Origin: Monocercomonoides exilis
Taxonomy: Eukaryota > Preaxostyla > Oxymonadida > Polymastigidae
NCBI GenBank assembly: GCA_001643675.2
Contig: LSRY02000033.1
Location: 124,001 to 188,000 of the forward strand
Reading direction: 5' to 3'
DNA: 64,000 nt
Made by a program: the position numbers and the translations under genes. This document shows, piece by piece, positions 62,221 through 64,000 of this stretch (position 1 is its first letter; each line of letters opens with the position of its first letter). The notes beneath the pieces were generated by a model, which was given only the letters and a program-made list of their open reading frames with translations, was not told the origin of the DNA and did not search any database.

Positions 62221-64000
62221 ATGGAAGAAAAAGAAGAATCTGTCAAGCAATGCGGAAGGGAGCAGCAAATATTTGCTATGAATTTGATGATGGAACTTAG
62301 TAATGAGTCAATGATTCGTCTGAAAGAACAATTTGAAGAAAAAGAAATTCATGTTGATGATGTATATCTCATATAATTATAATTTTGAGTTAAGCTTTCA
62401 AATTTTATTTTTTCTGAATAAATTTTTTCAATTCGATAATTTTTATTTGCAATTATGACTTCATTATTTTATGTTTTAGTTTGTTGCTTTGATGGAAGAG
62501 CATCTCCCTGCCAGTTTCTTTGATGTAGCATTTGTTAGAAATCTTGTGAATCTTTTTGAAGAAATTGATGTTAATGGCGATGGTGGAATGGAATGGGAAG
62601 AATTTACATCTTTTATTATTGAATCTGCACTTGTCGTTCAGACTGACAAGAGAAGAAAGAAAAATGTTTGCATAACATTCTTGGAAATTACCTATATTTT
62701 TTACTTTATAAATTCTTTAATTTAAGTTTAATTATGTTGCTGATGTTCAGTTAACAGACTCAATCGGTTGGATGTGGTATTCTCCTGTTCTGAAAAGAAT
62801 CCTTTGTTCTGAAGACCACACTAACAATGTAATTCTCATCGATCCAGCTGTATGCTATACTAATATTATTAATTACTGAATTTCTGAATTTGAATTTTGT
62901 TGCGAATATTATTTTTTCGATTTTTAAATCAGAATGGACATCAAACTCAATCTCTCAATGGACATATTGGAGTTGTGTTATGCGCCATACATATCCCTTC
63001 CAAGCATCTATTTGTGACATGTTCTTTGGATCAAACACTTGCAATTTGGGATGAAGAAACGGGTATATGCCTTCATTATCAAACTACTGTGACAAAATTG
63101 GTATGAAATTAAAGTCAAAAGAGCAAGTAATTTTTCATAAAAAATTGAGAAGTTTTTTCTTGAAGTTTTTAAAGCAAATGAATTTTTAATTACATTTTTT
63201 TTTTTGCACAATTTGTCATAAACTTTTCCAATGAAACTAATTATTTTCTTTTATATTCTTTTTCAAACCCTCTTTTTAATTAATTTCAGGAAGATGCTGT
63301 TCCTCAGTCTTGCCTGCTGTGGGACGAATCGCGAAACCAGCTGTTTAGCGGGGGAATCAATGGGCGCATAAACATTTGGTCGATCAACAGGACAGACAAA
63401 TGGGAAGTGTGTTTCAAATTGAGGGGAAAATAAAAATGTTACATAGAAAAACAATTATTGAAAGAAAGAAAGAAAGAAGAGAAGAAGTTAAAAGGAATTT
63501 TTTTTTTTTGAAACTTTCAATGTGAAGAAATCAGTCAATGATTTTTGAGCAATTTTATTTTCAAAAAAGAAAAATGTTTCACATTTTTTTTTTCACTTCA
63601 TTTGTTCTTTTCAAATCGATCATTTCTTTTTCAATTTCTTTTTTATCATTATTGTTATTGTTATCATTATCATTTCTAAAAAATGCAATTCTTTCCTCCT
63701 CCTCATTCTCCTCCCATCCCCACACCCTCCTTCCTCCCTCAGATGAACCTCATCGGCATCCTCTGTGAAGGCAAGCACAAAGTCCTCACCCCACTCGCCA
63801 TCACCTCTCAAATCGAAGGTGTCCCCCTCTCTCCTCTCCAGCGCACCCCTGCCTCTCCTCACTATCACTCACAGCGCCGCTCCACTTCTCCCAGACCCCG
63901 CTCAAATTCAGCTATGGCGTATACTTCCCCTTCTGCTTCTCCCTCTTCTCCTTTTCCTTTTCCTTTTCCCTCTTCTTCTTCTTCCTCTTCCTCCTCCTCT
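62221..64000 (+). CDS. EF-hand/WD40-repeat protein (5' part)
   Basis: Six exons, all joined in phase 0: 62221-62361, 62480-62665, 62751-62849, 62933-63100, 63290-63406 and 63743 to the window edge. Residues about 66-100 contain a canonical EF-hand loop (DVNGDGGMEWEEF, Asp at 1 and 3, Asp at 5, Glu at 12), preceded by FVRNLVNLFEEI. WD40 repeats follow: SLNGHIGVVLCAIHIPS with LDQTLAIWDEETG, then LLWDESRNQLFSGGINGRINIW. An N-terminal EF-hand before WD repeats is the layout of the WDR49/WDR64 group, whose WDR49 member (CFAP337) is axonemal, so a flagellar role is plausible in a flagellate; this is inference. The last exon turns into Ser/Pro-rich low complexity inside the propeller region, and the protein continues beyond the window. 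An upstream exon is possible. Confidence 0.75.

Overview
This is a eukaryotic nuclear contig, most likely from an oxymonad flagellate close to Monocercomonoides exilis. The reasons are: dense genes with short spliceosomal introns, the standard genetic code, serine- and glutamate-rich low complexity inside proteins, a TmcB-like multispanning protein, and two to three copies of an orphan gene family (helical block with NEIKEII.YHQ) that I recall as highly multicopy in that genome. The organism call is inference; no rRNA, tRNA or organelle marker is present to confirm it. No bacterial-type features (operons, Shine-Dalgarno sites, CRISPR) are present.

Layout. 1-6475 (-): 5' part of a TmcB-like membrane protein that runs off the left edge. 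6476-11951: AT-rich intergenic DNA with a 450-bp-armed palindrome and a 2.2-kb element with 504-bp terminal inverted repeats. 11952-13345 (+): orphan-family copy A with a frameshift. 13346-15256: A-rich intergenic DNA. 15257-21563 (-): an about 2,068-residue charged orphan protein. 21564-27701: no supported gene; it carries a 2.35-kb inverted-repeat element, a TA-flanked MITE-like element, a third inverted repeat and a polypyrimidine tract. 27702-30431 (-): six-exon F-box plus TMEM185-like membrane protein. 30570-33045 (+): acidic/coiled-coil gene with broken frames and a 15-bp minisatellite. 33255-33845 (-): decayed orphan-family copy C. 35154-36601 (-): intact orphan-family copy B. 37782-58001 (-): a giant gene (five exons, the last 19.1 kb) for about 6,629 residues with a C-terminal RGS-like domain. 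58625-61891 (-): a Bye1/PHF3-like transcription factor with TFIIS-central and SPOC domains. 62221-64000 (+): 5' part of an EF-hand/WD40 protein running off the right edge.

The genes look functionally unrelated, as expected for a protist chromosome. Some pairs are divergent with short shared promoters (30431/30570 and 61891/62221). I built 21 introns by joining reading frames; most have a GTNTGN donor and a T-rich AG acceptor, and junctions keep frame in every intact model. The ORF calls on the opposite strand of Ser/Glu-rich regions are codon-composition shadows and are left out.

The strongest points for follow-up are the RGS-like domain on a giant scaffold, the PHD-less TFIIS/SPOC protein, the F-box/TMEM185 fusion, and the cluster of long-armed inverted-repeat elements.
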